From Pseudomonas xionganensis (lineage in GTDB: Bacteria > Pseudomonadota > Gammaproteobacteria > Pseudomonadales > Pseudomonadaceae), in NCBI RefSeq assembly GCF_009763245.1, contig NZ_WKJZ01000001.1, forward strand, positions 1,132,455 through 1,196,454: a stretch of 64,000 bases of DNA, read 5' to 3'. The notes beneath the pieces were generated by a model. That model saw nothing but the letters and a program-made list of their open reading frames with translations. It ran no database searches and had not been told where the DNA came from. Within the stretch, counting starts at the first letter, position 1. Each line of letters starts with the position of its first letter. Position numbers and translations under genes: made by a program. Shown one piece after another: positions 46,501 through 56,011 of this stretch.

Positions 46501-47339
46501 TGGATACGCGCCAGATCCCCGCCATGAATTTGCATATTTCCCAAGTATGGCAAGGTCAAGAACTGCTGGGTGCTTGGTCGGTAAAACTTAGGCCAGATGC
46601 CGAAGGATTATTGATACGCGATTTGGATATCAATCTCAAAGGGCTGAAACTAGAGGGCCGCGCCAGCTGGCTGCGAGTAGGCGCGGATGTGCAGACTGCG
46701 TTCAAGGGACGTTTGCAAGGTGGCGATTTGGCCGATGTGCTGATTGCTTGGGGGTACGCCCCCAGCTTGAGTAGTGGCTCATTCAAAGTTGAAGTGGATG
46801 GTCGATGGCCTGGTTCTCCGGCCTGGTTCGCTTTAAAGCGTTTTTCTGGCGATATGGATATTTCTCTGCGTCAAGGTCAGCTGGAGGAGGTACAAGGGCC
46901 GGCTTCGGCATTGCGAGTTTTTGGCGTACTTAATTTTAATTCGATCAGTAGGCGCCTACGCTTGGACTTTTCGGACTTGCTCGGTCGTGGCCTTTCCTAT
47001 GATCGTCTCAAGGGGGAGTTGAAGGCTAGGCGGGGCGTATTTGTAACTCGAGAACCTCTGACGTTGGAGGGGCCATCAAGCAACCTGCAGCTGGAAGGGA
47101 CGCTGGATATGGCCAGCGAGCAAATAAATGCCAAGCTCCTGGTTACAGTACCGGTTACCAATAATTTACCCCTGGCGGCGATCATCGTCGGGGCACCTGC
47201 CATCGGCGGTGCCCTGTTTATTGCCGACAAGCTACTGGGCAACCGGGTGGCACGCTTTGCCAGCGTGCAATACGACGTCAAGGGGCCCTGGCAGGATCCG
47301 GATATCAGCTTCGACAAGCCCTTTGAGAAACCCCAGTGA
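43509..47339 (+). CDS. yhdP: AsmA-like envelope protein YhdP
   Basis: 1276 residues. One N-terminal membrane helix (about 10-28) followed by a very long periplasmic beta-rich region (DUF3971 and AsmA-like C-terminal domain), ending with a hydrophobic segment in the last 60 residues. YhdP with TamB and YdbH moves phospholipids to the outer membrane along a hydrophobic groove. It follows rng as in other gammaproteobacteria. Between about 46340 and 47160 the base composition falls sharply (23 of 60 G/C at 46381-46440 against 38 of 60 at 45001-45060) and rare codons such as TTA, ATA and CGA appear, while the frame stays intact. Confidence 0.94.
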   Translation: MANLARGLMGLLRTLLGLCALVLVLLALYVSLGRELLPWVAEYRLEVEDRATAALGMPVRIAALEGRWQGLAPLLVARDVQVGEGAGRVQLDQVRVRPDLLGSLRARQLRIARLELDGLQLVVQEDAEGRWSLKGLPQREAAAPMDVAELLTRTQVLQRLSLHNSQITLQAHEQPPRTLTYLNLSLRNGPARQRLDARLLLPDGQPLALQLRTRMQAQSWRELQAELYLSLPQSDWAAWIPSGLLRDWRLNELRAGGEVWLSWAEGAVSRAVARLHVPRLQAGYAAREPVLLDNLALNGYFQRNAEGFALQLDDLAFSRDQQRWGEVRLTLNHVRESAEQEQQWQLAVDHLDLAPLQPLVAALAPLPGKTLALLEQLKPHGALHHIQLDYRPEVEGPLRLQFAANLERIGFNAYLGSPAAENVSGSLSGDLAQGELRLDSEDFALHLATLFPKPWRYQHANARLTWQLDEQAFTLRSPYLQVRGEEGEIAGDFLIRLLFDPAAEDYMDLRVGLRQGDARYTEKYLPTLSPGLSPQLADWLKTAIRGAQVQEGFFQYQGSLNKGAEPSARSLSLFFAVEEAELAFQRGWPALREGRGTVFVEDSGVRVELAAGRILDSRIDAAQALIATQPGQVPHLLLNAELSSSLGDALHILQRAPIGTAELFAGWSGQGALAGRLKLDLPLRAGQAPAVVVDFASDDASLNMANPALQLSELQGAFRYDTGSGLSAPDIRARVLGHEVRGKIVANGSREQPRSRIEATGRVGLTELSGWLGVSQPLPLSGSLPYRLRLTLDGQDSQLRVDSNLQGLAIDLPAPFGKAATEERYADWRMTLSGAERRYWLDYAERASLSFAAPVGRMGEGRGELRLGGGAASLPVSQGVRLRGSLAELDWSAWQAALQPYAQISSESSFPALQDARLDIGRFQGYGIELAALDVQLKRQTGAFNLLLDSEQIKGRLVLPDQKNDVINVDLQHLRFPAVASVTAESESMDKPDPLAGVDTRQIPAMNLHISQVWQGQELLGAWSVKLRPDAEGLLIRDLDINLKGLKLEGRASWLRVGADVQTAFKGRLQGGDLADVLIAWGYAPSLSSGSFKVEVDGRWPGSPAWFALKRFSGDMDISLRQGQLEEVQGPASALRVFGVLNFNSISRRLRLDFSDLLGRGLSYDRLKGELKARRGVFVTREPLTLEGPSSNLQLEGTLDMASEQINAKLLVTVPVTNNLPLAAIIVGAPAIGGALFIADKLLGNRVARFASVQYDVKGPWQDPDISFDKPFEKPQ

Positions 47340-47415
47340 GATCCGATTGATCGGTGCGGTTTGCCGCTTGGGCCTGTAAGCTGAAAGCCGATATGGCAAC
47401 GGGGATACACTCAGT

Positions 47416-48267
47416 ATGACTCTGGCGGTTGTGCAAATGGTCAGTCAGGCCAATGTGCTGGACAACCTGGCTCAGGCTCGACTGCTGCTGGAGCAGGCGG
47501 CCGATCGTGGCGCACGCCTGGCGGTGCTGCCGGAAAATTTTGCCGCCATGGGCCATCCGCAGCTGGCCAGGTTGGGACGCAGCGAGGCCTACGGCGAGGG
47601 GCCGATTTTGCCCTGGCTGGCGCAGACGGCCCGCGACCTGGGCCTGTGGATAGTCGCTGGCACCCTGCCGCTGCCGCCGGACGATGCCCCGGAGGCCAAG
47701 CCCCATGCCTGCTCGCTGCTGATCGATGAATACGGTCAGCGGGTGGCACGCTACGACAAGCTGCACCTGTTCGATGTGGAAGTCGGCGACAGCCATGGCC
47801 ATTACCGCGAGTCCGATGACTTTGCCAGTGGCAGCCGGGTGGTGGTGGCCGACACCCCGGTCGGTCGCCTGGGCATGACGGTGTGCTATGACCTGCGCTT
47901 CCCCGAGCTGTACAGCGCCCTGCGCGAAGCCGGTGCCGAGCTGATCAGCATTCCGGCCGCCTTTACTGCGGTCACCGGCGCCGCCCACTGGCAGGTGCTG
48001 ACCCGCGCCCGGGCCATCGAAACCCAATGTTATGTGCTGGCCGCAGGCCAGGGCGGCAGTCACCCCGGCGGCCGGCAGACCTTTGGCCATTCGGCCATTA
48101 TCGATGCCTGGGGCCGAGTGCTGGGTGAACAGGCCGAGGGGCCGGGTGTGGTGCTGGCCAGCCGCAATGCCGATGAGCAACAAGGCATCCGTCAGCGCAT
48201 GCCGGTGGCCCGACATAAACGATTTTTTGCCGCAGCCGAGCCTCGGTTGCCAGGCGTGGAACAGTGA
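47416..48267 (+). CDS. Carbon-nitrogen hydrolase, Nit1-like (deaminated glutathione amidase type)
   Basis: 283 residues, nitrilase superfamily with the triad E40 (AVLPENF), K115 (YDKLHLFD) and C157 ([13 protein letters not shown]). The sequence matches the Nit1/NitFhit branch, whose members hydrolyse deaminated glutathione, a repair reaction; another amide substrate cannot be excluded. It lies between yhdP and tldD in the same direction. Confidence 0.9.
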   Translation: MTLAVVQMVSQANVLDNLAQARLLLEQAADRGARLAVLPENFAAMGHPQLARLGRSEAYGEGPILPWLAQTARDLGLWIVAGTLPLPPDDAPEAKPHACSLLIDEYGQRVARYDKLHLFDVEVGDSHGHYRESDDFASGSRVVVADTPVGRLGMTVCYDLRFPELYSALREAGAELISIPAAFTAVTGAAHWQVLTRARAIETQCYVLAAGQGGSHPGGRQTFGHSAIIDAWGRVLGEQAEGPGVVLASRNADEQQGIRQRMPVARHKRFFAAAEPRLPGVEQ

Positions 48268-48286
48268 TAAACGAGATCAAGCCGTT

Positions 48287-49744
48287 ATGAGCGATATGCT
48301 GCTGTCTGTCAGCGAACACCTGTTGGCCCCCGGCGGCCTGAGTATCGAGCAGTTGCCGAGCGTGCTGGGCGATCTCGCCGGCCCGGGCATTGACGCCGCC
48401 GATCTGTATTTTCAGAGCCAGGTCTCGGAAACCTGGGCCCTGGAAGACGGCATCGTCAAGGAAGGCAGCTTCAACCTCGATCAGGGCGTCGGCGTGCGCG
48501 CCCAGTCCGGTGAGAAAACCGGCTTCGCCTACAGCAATATGATCAGCGCCGATGCTCTGCGCCAGGCGGCTCAGGCGGCCCGCTCCATCGCCCGGGCCGG
48601 GCAGAGTGGGCGGGTGCAGGCCTTCAGCAGCCCGCTGCTGACGCCCTTGTATGCGCCGAACAATCCCCTGGATGTGTTGGATCGGGCCGAGAAGGTCGAA
48701 CTGCTCAAGCGTATCGACGTGGCCACTCGCGCCCTGGACCCCAGGATCAAGCAGGTTTCGGTGAGTCTGGCCGGCGTCTGGGATCGCGTCCTGGTGGCCG
48801 CTGTGGACGGTAGCCTGGGCGCCGATATCCGGCCGCTGGTGCGCTTCAACGTCAGCGTGATCGTCGAGCAGAATGGCCGGCGTGAGCGCGGTGGTCATGG
48901 TGGTGGCGGGCGTACCGACTACCGCTACTTCCTCGAACGCGACGAGCGCGGCGAAGAACGTGCCATGGGCTATGCCCGCGAGGCGTTGCGTCAGGCGCTG
49001 GTCAATCTGGACGCCATTGCCGCCCCGGCCGGTAGCATGCCGGTGGTCATGGGCGCCGGCTGGTCGGGTGTGCTGCTGCACGAGGCGGTCGGCCATGGTC
49101 TGGAGGGCGACTTCAACCGCAAGGGCAGCTCCGCCTACAGCGGTCGTATCGGTGAGCGCGTGGCGTCCAGCCTGTGCACCATCGTCGATGACGGCACCCT
49201 GGCCGGGCGCCGCGGTTCCCTGAGCATGGACGATGAGGGTATCGGCACCCAGTGCACCACCCTGATCGAAAACGGCGTGCTCAAGGGTTATATCCAGGAC
49301 AAGCTCAACGCCCGCCTGATGGGTGTCGCCCCCACCGGCAACGGCCGCCGCGAATCCTATGCCCATCTGCCCATGCCGCGCATGACCAACACCTATATGT
49401 TGGCCGGGCAGAGCGATCCCGAGGAAATCATCCGCTCGGTGAAGAAGGGCATCTATTGCGCCAACCTGGGTGGCGGTCAGGTGGATATCACCAGCGGCAA
49501 GTTTGTCTTCTCCACCAGCGAGGCCTACCTGATCGAGGATGGCAAGATCACCGCCCCGGTCAAGGGCGCGACCCTGATCGGCAATGGTCCGGAGGCCATG
49601 AGTCGGGTGTCCATGGTCGGCAACGACCTGGCCCTGGACAGCGGTGTGGGCACCTGTGGCAAGGACGGGCAGTCGGTGCCGGTGGGCGTGGGCCAGCCGA
49701 CGCTAAAGATTGATGCAATTACCGTGGGGGGAACTGGCGCTTGA
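48287..49744 (+). CDS. tldD: Metalloprotease subunit TldD
   Basis: 485 residues from ATG 48287; the longer open frame to 48032 overlaps the hydrolase gene and is not used. The zinc motif HEAVGH (H265, E266, H270) is the HExxxH of TldD. The active protease is a heterodimer with TldE/PmbA, whose gene is at 50619. It trims unfolded peptides, for example microcin precursor and CcdA. A small membrane gene starts inside its stop codon. Confidence 0.97.
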   Translation: MSDMLLSVSEHLLAPGGLSIEQLPSVLGDLAGPGIDAADLYFQSQVSETWALEDGIVKEGSFNLDQGVGVRAQSGEKTGFAYSNMISADALRQAAQAARSIARAGQSGRVQAFSSPLLTPLYAPNNPLDVLDRAEKVELLKRIDVATRALDPRIKQVSVSLAGVWDRVLVAAVDGSLGADIRPLVRFNVSVIVEQNGRRERGGHGGGGRTDYRYFLERDERGEERAMGYAREALRQALVNLDAIAAPAGSMPVVMGAGWSGVLLHEAVGHGLEGDFNRKGSSAYSGRIGERVASSLCTIVDDGTLAGRRGSLSMDDEGIGTQCTTLIENGVLKGYIQDKLNARLMGVAPTGNGRRESYAHLPMPRMTNTYMLAGQSDPEEIIRSVKKGIYCANLGGGQVDITSGKFVFSTSEAYLIEDGKITAPVKGATLIGNGPEAMSRVSMVGNDLALDSGVGTCGKDGQSVPVGVGQPTLKIDAITVGGTGA

Positions 49745-49932
49745 TCGAGGCGCTATTTAATTTCTTGGTCGAGGTGTTGCTGTATGGCAAAGGCTACGCG
49801 GCATTACGGCTGCTTTCGCTGGGCCGAATCAAGCCGAGTACCTGGAATGACAGCATGGTAAGCGTGGTCGGGTTATTGGTTACTCTGGCCTGGTGCGTAC
49901 CATTGCTGTTTTGGCTGGGTGGTGACTTGTAA
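49741..49932 (+). CDS. Small membrane protein translationally coupled to tldD
   Basis: 63 residues. The start is TTG at 49741, overlapping the tldD TGA stop (TTGA), with a strong GGGGGGA ribosome site 8 nt upstream inside tldD. Two hydrophobic segments (about 3-15 and 40-60) flank a basic middle ([15 protein letters not shown]). Family unknown to me. The tight coupling supports a real gene. The product may be a membrane partner unrelated to proteolysis. Confidence 0.62.
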   Translation: MIEALFNFLVEVLLYGKGYAALRLLSLGRIKPSTWNDSMVSVVGLLVTLAWCVPLLFWLGGDL

Positions 49933-49938
49933 GCATAG

Positions 49939-49966
49939 GGTGGGTTAGCCGCAGGCGTAACCCACC
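49939..49966. repeat. Palindromic repeat (GGTGGGTTA ... TAACCCACC)
   Basis: A perfect 9-bp stem with a 10-nt centre (GCCGCAGGCG). The same string is common between genes in pseudomonads. It separates the convergent small membrane gene and yjgA and can act as a two-way terminator. Confidence 0.75.
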
Positions 49967-49978
49967 ATCAAGGCAGCA

Positions 49979-50497
49979 TTAACGCAGTCCGCGCTGGGTT
50001 TCATCCAGCTCGCGGATATATTTGAAAATTTTGCGTGAGGCGGCTGGCGGCTTGTTCTGTGCCAGCTCGTGTTGAGCCTGGCGCAGCAGTTGGCGCAGGT
50101 GCTGGCGATCGGCCTCGGGGTATTCGCCGACAAAGGCTTCCAGGGTCTGATCGTTGCCATTGATCAGGCGGTCGCGCCAGCGCTCCAGATTATGGAAGCG
50201 TTCGTTGTACTGGCGTGTGGATGCGTCCAGCTGGTCGAGCAGGGTGAGGATGGCGTCGATGTCCTGATCGCGCATCAGTCGGCCGATAAACTGCACATGG
50301 CGCTTCTTCGCGGAGTTGGCCGTATGTTTCGGCGCTTCGGCCAGGGCGCGGCGCAGCTCATCGGTCAGCGGCAGTTTGTTCAGCAGGTCGGCTTTGAGAG
50401 TGGTCAGGCGTTGCCCCAGGTCTTGCAGCGCATGCAGCTCGCGCTTGATCTGGGATTTGCTCTTCTCGCCGGAGAAGTCGTCGAGGTATTCAGACAT
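49979..50497 (-). CDS. yjgA: Ribosome biogenesis factor YjgA (DarP)
   Basis: 172 residues from ATG 50497. A DUF615 protein: [15 protein letters not shown] near residue 15 and the all-helical, strongly charged body with [10 protein letters not shown]. YjgA/DarP binds late 50S precursors. It is transcribed opposite to tldD and pmbA between them, an arrangement shared by other gammaproteobacteria. Confidence 0.93.
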   Translation of the reverse strand: MSEYLDDFSGEKSKSQIKRELHALQDLGQRLTTLKADLLNKLPLTDELRRALAEAPKHTANSAKKRHVQFIGRLMRDQDIDAILTLLDQLDASTRQYNERFHNLERWRDRLINGNDQTLEAFVGEYPEADRQHLRQLLRQAQHELAQNKPPAASRKIFKYIRELDETQRGLR

Positions 50498-50618
50498 GGT
50501 GGCGGTCCAGTGGAAAACGCCGACATGATAGCAGCAGCTGCAGGCGGCAAGCTGCAAGATAGGAGCGGGCCTGGCTGTTTCTCTCGGCTTGCCGCTGATT
50601 TTTTCAATTGGAGTGGTT

Positions 50619-51965
50619 ATGAGTGAAGTACAGGTAATCGGGCCGCAGGCCCTGCCGGCGCTGCAGCAGCAGGTGGAGGCGGTACTGGCCGAGGCAGCCC
50701 GTCAAGGGGCCAGTGCGTGCGAGGTGGCGGTGTCTCTGGGGCAGGGGTTGTCTGCCAGCGTGCGCCAGGGCGAGGTGGAGACGGTCGAGTTCAACCGCGA
50801 CCAGGGCTTTGGCATCACCCTTTATGTGGGCCAGCGCAAGGGCTCGGCCAGCACTTCGGCCACCGGTGAGGCGGCTATTCGCGAAACGGTGGCTGCCGCC
50901 CTGGCCATCGCCAGGCATGCCTCCGAGGATGAGAGTGCCGGACTGGCCGACGCCGCGCTGATGGCCCGCGAGCTGCCCGAGCTGGATCTCTATCACCCCT
51001 GGACGATCAGCCCGGAACAGGCCATCGAGCTGGCGCTGGAGAGCGAGGCGGCGGCTTTCGCCAGCGACGCGCGGATCAAGAATGCCGATGGCAGCAGCCT
51101 CAATACCCACCAGGGCTGCCGTGTCTATGGCAACAGTCAGGGCTTTGTCGGCGGCTATGCCAGCACCCGGCACAGCCTGAGTTGCGTGATGATTGCCGAG
51201 GACGGCGGGCAGATGCAGCGCGATTACTGGTATGACGTCAGTCGCCAGGGCGAGCTGCTGGCCGATCCGGCGAGCATCGGCCGGCGCGCCGCCGAGCGTG
51301 CGGTCAGTCGCCTGGGTTCGCGTCCGGTGCCGACCTGCGAGGTGCCGGTGCTGTTTGCTGCCGAGCTGGCTGGCGGCTTGTTCGGTCATTTCCTCGCGGC
51401 CATTTCCGGCGGCAACCTGTATCGCCATTCCTCCTTTCTGGAAGGTGCGCTGGGTGAACAGCTGTTTCCCAGCTGGTTGACCCTGGATGAGCGCCCCCAT
51501 CTGCCACGGGGCCTGGGCAGTGCCAGTTTCGACGGCGACGGTCTGGCCACCTATGCCAAGCCCTTTGTCGCCGGTGGTGAGCTGGTTTCCTATGTGCTGG
51601 GCACCTACTCCGGGCGCAAGCTGGGCATGCCCAGTACGGCCAACTCGGGTGGCGTGCATAACCTGTTTGTCAGCCACGGCAGCGAAGATCAGCAGGCGCT
51701 GCTCAAGCGCATGGGGCGCGGCTTGCTGGTGACCGAGCTGATGGGGCAGGGGCTGAATCTGGTGACGGGTGACTATTCCCGCGGCGCCGCCGGCTTCTGG
51801 GTGGAAAACGGCGAACTCCAGTTTCCGGTGCAGGAAGTGACCATTGCCGGCAATCTGCGTGACATGTTCAAGCAGATTGTCGCGGTGGGCAGTGACCTGG
51901 AGCTGCGCAGCAATATCCGCAGCGGTTCGGTGCTGATCGAGCGGATGACAGTGGCGGGTAGCTGA
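50619..51965 (+). CDS. pmbA: Metalloprotease subunit PmbA (TldE)
   Basis: 448 residues from ATG 50619 with a TTGGAG site. It has the TldD/PmbA fold but not the HExxxH zinc motif, as expected of TldE. Conserved features include [10 protein letters not shown] and the end-region [15 protein letters not shown]. It pairs with TldD to close the proteolytic chamber. Its upstream region contains a half copy of the GTAGGAGCGGGC repeat near 50559. Confidence 0.95.
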   Translation: MSEVQVIGPQALPALQQQVEAVLAEAARQGASACEVAVSLGQGLSASVRQGEVETVEFNRDQGFGITLYVGQRKGSASTSATGEAAIRETVAAALAIARHASEDESAGLADAALMARELPELDLYHPWTISPEQAIELALESEAAAFASDARIKNADGSSLNTHQGCRVYGNSQGFVGGYASTRHSLSCVMIAEDGGQMQRDYWYDVSRQGELLADPASIGRRAAERAVSRLGSRPVPTCEVPVLFAAELAGGLFGHFLAAISGGNLYRHSSFLEGALGEQLFPSWLTLDERPHLPRGLGSASFDGDGLATYAKPFVAGGELVSYVLGTYSGRKLGMPSTANSGGVHNLFVSHGSEDQQALLKRMGRGLLVTELMGQGLNLVTGDYSRGAAGFWVENGELQFPVQEVTIAGNLRDMFKQIVAVGSDLELRSNIRSGSVLIERMTVAGS

Positions 51966-51985
51966 GGGCGGGTATTTATCCGTCT

Positions 51986-52012
51986 GGTGGACAAGTTTGT
52001 GCCATGTCCACC
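51986..52012. terminator. Hairpin between convergent pmbA and ptsO
   Basis: GGTGGACA and TGTCCACC form a perfect 8-bp stem with an 11-nt loop, 20 nt after the pmbA stop and 12 nt after the ptsO stop. No T-run follows, so bidirectional termination is only likely from position. Confidence 0.45.
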
Positions 52013-52024
52013 CTCCCGCTTGAG

Positions 52025-52297
52025 CTATTCGCCTTCGTCGAAATAGTTGTTGATCAGCTCGCACAGCGCCTGCAGGGCCTGGTCATCCTCTTCGCCCTCG
52101 GTATGCAGGTGGATGACGCTGCCCTTGCCGGCGGCCAGCATCATCACCGCCATGATGCTTTTGCCATCCACCAGGCTTTCGGCGCTGCGTCCCACCCGGA
52201 CCTGGCAGGGAAAGCGCCCGGCAACGCCGACAAACTTGGCGGCTGCCCGTGCGTGCAGGCCCAGTTTGTTGATGATGGTGATTTCGCAGGCGGGCAT
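52025..52297 (-). CDS. ptsO: Nitrogen PTS phosphocarrier NPr (HPr-like)
   Basis: 90 residues with the HPr active site H15 in L-G-L-H-A-R-A-A-A-K and the regulatory-site region D-G-K-S-I-M-A-V-M-M. NPr receives phosphate from EI-Ntr (PtsP) and passes it to EIIA-Ntr (PtsN), encoded two genes upstream. It is the last gene of the rpoN-hpf-ptsN-rapZ-ptsO run. Confidence 0.96.
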   Translation of the reverse strand: MPACEITIINKLGLHARAAAKFVGVAGRFPCQVRVGRSAESLVDGKSIMAVMMLAAGKGSVIHLHTEGEEDDQALQALCELINNYFDEGE

Positions 52298-52309
52298 CGC
52301 GGCAATTCC

Positions 52310-53167
52310 TTAACTGAGATCGCGGTGGCGAGTCTGAACGTTCTTCAGGGTTGGCTTGAGGGTTTCCCCCAGGCGATTGGCCAGGTACACCGAGCGGTGA
52401 TGGCCGCCGGTGCAGCCGATGGCGATGGTCACATAGGCGCGGTTGCTGGCGGCAAAGCGCGGCAGCCATTTGTTCAGGTAGGTGAGGATGTCCTGAAACA
52501 TCTCCTCCACATCGGCCTGGGCGGCCAGGTAGTCGATTACCGGTTGATCGAGGCCCGAATAGTCGCGCAGGTCCGGCTTCCAGTAGGGGTTGGGCAGGCA
52601 GCGCACATCGAACACCAGGTCGGCGTCTACCGGCATGCCACGCTTGAAACCGAAGGATTCGACTAGGAAGGCCGTGCCCGGTTCCGGCTGGTTGAGCAGG
52701 CGCAGCTTGAGGCTGTCGCGCAGCTGGTAGAGGTTGAGGTGGGTGGTGTCGATTTTCAGGTCGGCCAAGTCAATGATCGGCCCCAGCAGCAGGCTTTCAT
52801 CGGCAATGGCCTCGGCCAGGGAGCGGGTCTCATTGGTCAGCGGGTGACGCCGGCGAGTTTCCGAGAAGCGCTTGAGCAGGGTTTCTTCATCGGCATCCAG
52901 GTAGACCACGTCACACTGGATATGACGATTGCGTACATCCTGAAGCAGTTCGGGAAAGCGCTTGAGCTGGCTGGGCAGGTTGCGCGCGTCGATGGAGACG
53001 GCGACCTGAGGGTGCAGCAGCTCGGTATTGAGCAGGGCGCGTTCAGCCAGTTCAGGCAACAGAATGGCCGGTAGATTGTCGATGCAATAGAAACCGTTGT
53101 CTTCCAGTACATCCAGGGCGGTGCTTTTCCCCGAACCGGAGCGACCGCTGACAATCACCAGGCGCAT
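52310..53167 (-). CDS. rapZ: RNase adapter protein RapZ
   Basis: 285 residues. Walker A G-R-S-G-S-G-K-S at 8-15 and the C-terminal [10 protein letters not shown] near residue 245 are diagnostic. RapZ binds small RNAs and glucosamine-6-phosphate in enterics and hands GlmZ to RNase E; in pseudomonads its targets are less known. It lies between ptsN and ptsO with 2- and 12-nt gaps. Confidence 0.96.
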   Translation of the reverse strand: MRLVIVSGRSGSGKSTALDVLEDNGFYCIDNLPAILLPELAERALLNTELLHPQVAVSIDARNLPSQLKRFPELLQDVRNRHIQCDVVYLDADEETLLKRFSETRRRHPLTNETRSLAEAIADESLLLGPIIDLADLKIDTTHLNLYQLRDSLKLRLLNQPEPGTAFLVESFGFKRGMPVDADLVFDVRCLPNPYWKPDLRDYSGLDQPVIDYLAAQADVEEMFQDILTYLNKWLPRFAASNRAYVTIAIGCTGGHHRSVYLANRLGETLKPTLKNVQTRHRDLS

Positions 53168-53169
53168 GC

Positions 53170-53643
53170 TCAGCCCCGGTCGATTTGGTTTTGCGTGTCG
53201 ACCACCACCTGATACAGCGCCTCGTTGCTCTGGGCCCCGCGCAGGTGCTCGCGCACCTCGACGCGGTCGAGCATGCTGGCGATCTGCCGCAGCAGTTCCA
53301 GATGCGCATCGGTGGCCGCTTCCGGAACCAGCAGGACAAACAGCAGATCCACAGGTGCGCCGTCGATGGCGTCGAAGTCCACCGCGGACTCCAGTTTGAG
53401 CACCGCGCTGATCGGGCTGCTACAGCCGGGCAGGCGGCAGTGGGGAATGGCGATGCCATTGCCAAAGCCGGTGGAGCCGAGTTTTTCCCTGGCGATCAGG
53501 CTTTCGAAGATGGCTTGGGCGTCCAGATCCGGCAGCTCGCGAGCCACCAGATTGGCAATCTGTTCGAGGACACGTTTCTTGCTGCCGCCCGGCACGTTCA
53601 CCAGGGAACGGCCGGGGGTCAGTATGGTTTCAAGTCGGATCAT
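53170..53643 (-). CDS. ptsN: Nitrogen-regulatory PTS protein EIIA-Ntr
   Basis: 157 residues. The phosphorylated histidine is H68 in GIAIPHCRL, with the family G-S-T-G-F-G-N-G before it. PtsN in its unphosphorylated form controls potassium uptake and other targets, and links nitrogen, carbon and sigma-54 functions. It lies in the rpoN cluster as in most proteobacteria. Confidence 0.96.
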   Translation of the reverse strand: MIRLETILTPGRSLVNVPGGSKKRVLEQIANLVARELPDLDAQAIFESLIAREKLGSTGFGNGIAIPHCRLPGCSSPISAVLKLESAVDFDAIDGAPVDLLFVLLVPEAATDAHLELLRQIASMLDRVEVREHLRGAQSNEALYQVVVDTQNQIDRG

Positions 53644-53659
53644 GGGAGGGAGGACGAGG

Positions 53660-53968
53660 TCAGCGGGCCATTGCGCCCTGTTGACGTTCGAGCTGTTTTT
53701 CCTTGTGCTTGATAAGTTGTCGATCGAGTTTGTCTGTCAGCAGGTCGATGGCGGCGTACATGTCTTCATGTTCGGCGTTGGCGACGATTTCGCCACCGGC
53801 AATGTGCAGGGTGGCTTCGATTTTCTGCTTAAGTTTCTCGACCTCCATGATGACCTGCACATTGGTGATCTTGTCGAAGTGGCGCTCCAGTCGGCCGAGT
53901 TTTTCGCCGATATAGGTGCGCAGGGCGTCGGTCACATCCAGTTGGTGTCCACTGATGTTGACTTGCAT
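53660..53968 (-). CDS. hpf: Ribosome hibernation promoting factor Hpf
   Basis: 102 residues from ATG 53968 (GGAGAA site); the longer frame is not used. Short-type HPF with MQVNISGHQLDVTDALRTYI and the basic C-terminal helix D-R-Q-L-I-K-H-K-E-K. It lacks the dimerisation tail of long HPF, so it should promote 100S ribosomes together with RMF or act alone in silencing. Separated from rpoN by 332 nt that hold the long palindrome. Confidence 0.95.
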   Translation of the reverse strand: MQVNISGHQLDVTDALRTYIGEKLGRLERHFDKITNVQVIMEVEKLKQKIEATLHIAGGEIVANAEHEDMYAAIDLLTDKLDRQLIKHKEKQLERQQGAMAR

Positions 53969-54300
53969 ACCGCGTTCTCCTTGTTGCCGTGTAGTAACAA
54001 GCAGGCATTGTGCCTGCCGCCGGAACACTGTGGCGCAGAAACCCCGGGTGCGGCTCGGGCACTGTCGTTGGCGCTTGTAGGCAGTATGGCTGCTTTCAAA
54101 AAATGCGCTGTCGGGCATGTGCTCTGTTCGCGTTGCGGTTTCCTTCTTACAGGCTGTTGAAAAACTACCTGCGTTGGCAATCCTTCGTTAAAAACGGACT
54201 CAAAATGCTCATTTACAGTAAGTAAACTCCGCTTTTTCGTCCGTTTTTGCCTTGTCTTGCCTGCCTCGCCTACGTTTTTCAACGGCCTGCTAGTGCCGCC
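53969..54300. other. Intergenic region between rpoN and hpf
   Basis: The 332 bases carry no credible gene. About 54150-54289 is a long concentric palindrome, described separately. The remaining part toward hpf should hold the hpf promoter and leader, without a motif I can name with confidence. Confidence 0.6.
54150..54289. repeat. 140-bp concentric imperfect palindrome next to rpoN
   Basis: Three pairs of inverted segments share one centre at about 54219: CAGGCTGTTGAAAAAC with GTTTTTCAACGGCCTG (54150-54165 / 54274-54289, 15 of 16), AAAAACGGAC with GTCCGTTTTT (54190-54199 / 54239-54248, perfect) and TTTAC with GTAAA (54212-54216 / 54222-54226). The terminal inverted repeats and size suggest a MITE-like mobile repeat or a structured RNA. 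From memory, similar elements recur in Pseudomonas genomes. It begins 12 nt after the rpoN stop, read on the minus strand. Confidence 0.8.
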
Positions 54301-55815
54301 TTACATCAGTCGCTTGCGTTCGCTGGAGGGCGCTATACCGAGAGACTCGCGGTACTTGGCAACTGTGCGGCGGGCTACTTGGATGCCCTGTGCTTCCAGT
54401 AAACCAGCGATCTTGCTGTCGCTCAACGGCTTTTTCGCATTTTCCGCGGCGACCAGTTTCTTGATGATGGCGCGGATCGCGGTGGACGAGCATTCGCCCC
54501 CTTCGGAGGTGCTGACGTGGCTGGAGAAGAAGTATTTCAGCTCGTAAATGCCCCGCGGCGTATGCATGAATTTCTGTGTGGTGACCCGCGAGATGGTCGA
54601 CTCGTGCATGCCCACCGCTTCGGCGATATCGTGCAGCACCAGGGGCTTCATGGCTTCGTCGCCATAGTCGAGAAAGCCGCGTTGATGCTCGACGATCTGG
54701 GTAGCGACCTTCATCAGGGTTTCATTGCGACTTTGCAGGCTCTTGATAAACCAGCGCGCTTCCTGCAGCTGGTTGCGCATAAAAGTGTTGTCGGCACTGG
54801 AGTCGGCGCGTTTGACGAAGCCGGCATATTGCGGGTTGACCCGCAGGCGCGGCATGGCTTCCTGGTTCAGCTCCACCAGCCAGCGGTCGTTGTGTTTGCG
54901 CACGATGACGTCGGGTACCACATACTCGGGTTCGCTCGACTCGATCTGCGAGCCGGGGCGCGGATTAAGGCGCTGGATCAGTTCGATGACCTGCTTGAGC
55001 TCATCTTCCTTGAGCTTCATGCGGCGCATCAGTTGGCTGTAGTCGCGACCGCCGAGCAGGTCGAGGTAGTCGCTGGCCAGACGCTGTGCTTCGCTCAGCC
55101 AGGGGGTGTTGGCGGGTAGCTGGCGCAGTTGCAGAAGCAGGCACTCGCCCAGGTTGCGCGCGGCAATTCCTGCGGGTTCGAACTGCTGGATACGGTGCAG
55201 CACGGCCTCGATTTCATCCAGCTCGATATCCAGTTCCGGATCAAAGGCTTCCAGGACCTCTTCCAGGGTTTCTTCCAGATAACCCTGCTGGTTGATGCAG
55301 TCGATCAGGGTGACGGCAATCAGGCGGTCCTTGTCCGACATGGGGGCCAGGTTGAGCTGCCAGAGCAGGTGGCTGTGCAGGCTCTCGCCGCTGGAGGTGC
55401 GGGTGGTGAAGTCCCACTCATCGTCATCGTTGCTGCTACTGGGCAGGCTGCTGGCGCTGGTCTGGTAGATGTCTTCCCAGGCGGTGTCGACGGGCAGCTC
55501 GTTGGGAATGCGCTCGTTCCAGTCGCCGTCTTCCAGGTTGTCCACGGTCTGGGTGGTTTCCTGGTAGCTGGTTTCCTGGTACGGCTGCTCCTGTTGTTCG
55601 CCGGAGGCAGCGGCTTCCGCGCCGTCCGCCATGGGGTCCGTATTGTCGAAGTCGTCGCCGTCTTCCTGGCGTTCGAGCATCGGGTTGGTCTCCAGTGCTT
55701 CCTGGATTTCCTGTTGCAGGTCCAGGGTCGACAGTTGGAGGAGGCGTATTGCCTGTTGCAGCTGCGGTGTCATCGTCAGCTGCTGGCCCATTTTCAGGAC
55801 TAGCGATGGTTTCAT
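54301..55815 (-). CDS. rpoN: RNA polymerase sigma-54 factor RpoN
   Basis: 504 residues. Region I is glutamine- and leucine-rich ([20 protein letters not shown]), followed by an acidic region II (about 55-120), the core-binding domain and the C-terminal RpoN box [10 protein letters not shown] near residue 485 with the preceding helix-turn-helix. Sigma-54 reads -24/-12 promoters with activators such as PilR encoded at 7.9 kb. It heads the rpoN-hpf-ptsN-rapZ-ptsO cluster and follows lptB. Confidence 0.98.
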   Translation of the reverse strand: MKPSLVLKMGQQLTMTPQLQQAIRLLQLSTLDLQQEIQEALETNPMLERQEDGDDFDNTDPMADGAEAAASGEQQEQPYQETSYQETTQTVDNLEDGDWNERIPNELPVDTAWEDIYQTSASSLPSSSNDDDEWDFTTRTSSGESLHSHLLWQLNLAPMSDKDRLIAVTLIDCINQQGYLEETLEEVLEAFDPELDIELDEIEAVLHRIQQFEPAGIAARNLGECLLLQLRQLPANTPWLSEAQRLASDYLDLLGGRDYSQLMRRMKLKEDELKQVIELIQRLNPRPGSQIESSEPEYVVPDVIVRKHNDRWLVELNQEAMPRLRVNPQYAGFVKRADSSADNTFMRNQLQEARWFIKSLQSRNETLMKVATQIVEHQRGFLDYGDEAMKPLVLHDIAEAVGMHESTISRVTTQKFMHTPRGIYELKYFFSSHVSTSEGGECSSTAIRAIIKKLVAAENAKKPLSDSKIAGLLEAQGIQVARRTVAKYRESLGIAPSSERKRLM

Positions 55816-56011
55816 TGCAGACCTTAATTAACCGGCGCCTTTGCGCAATCCACTACAGAGCGCCGAAGCGCCACAAGGAAGCAAATTATATGCCTGAATT
55901 TGCGCTGTTTTTCCAGCGCGTGCAACCCTATCTCGGTGCGGCTTTAGCCTGAGTTGCCCGCGACCTTATGCCACTTCGGTTGAGTGGGGGCATCAAGCCT
56001 TGTCTGGTTAC

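Noticed and set aside
55902..55919. GCGCTG ... CAGCGC hairpin upstream of rpoN as a terminator
   Set aside because: The stem is only 6 bp and no T-run follows on the minus strand; it may be chance.
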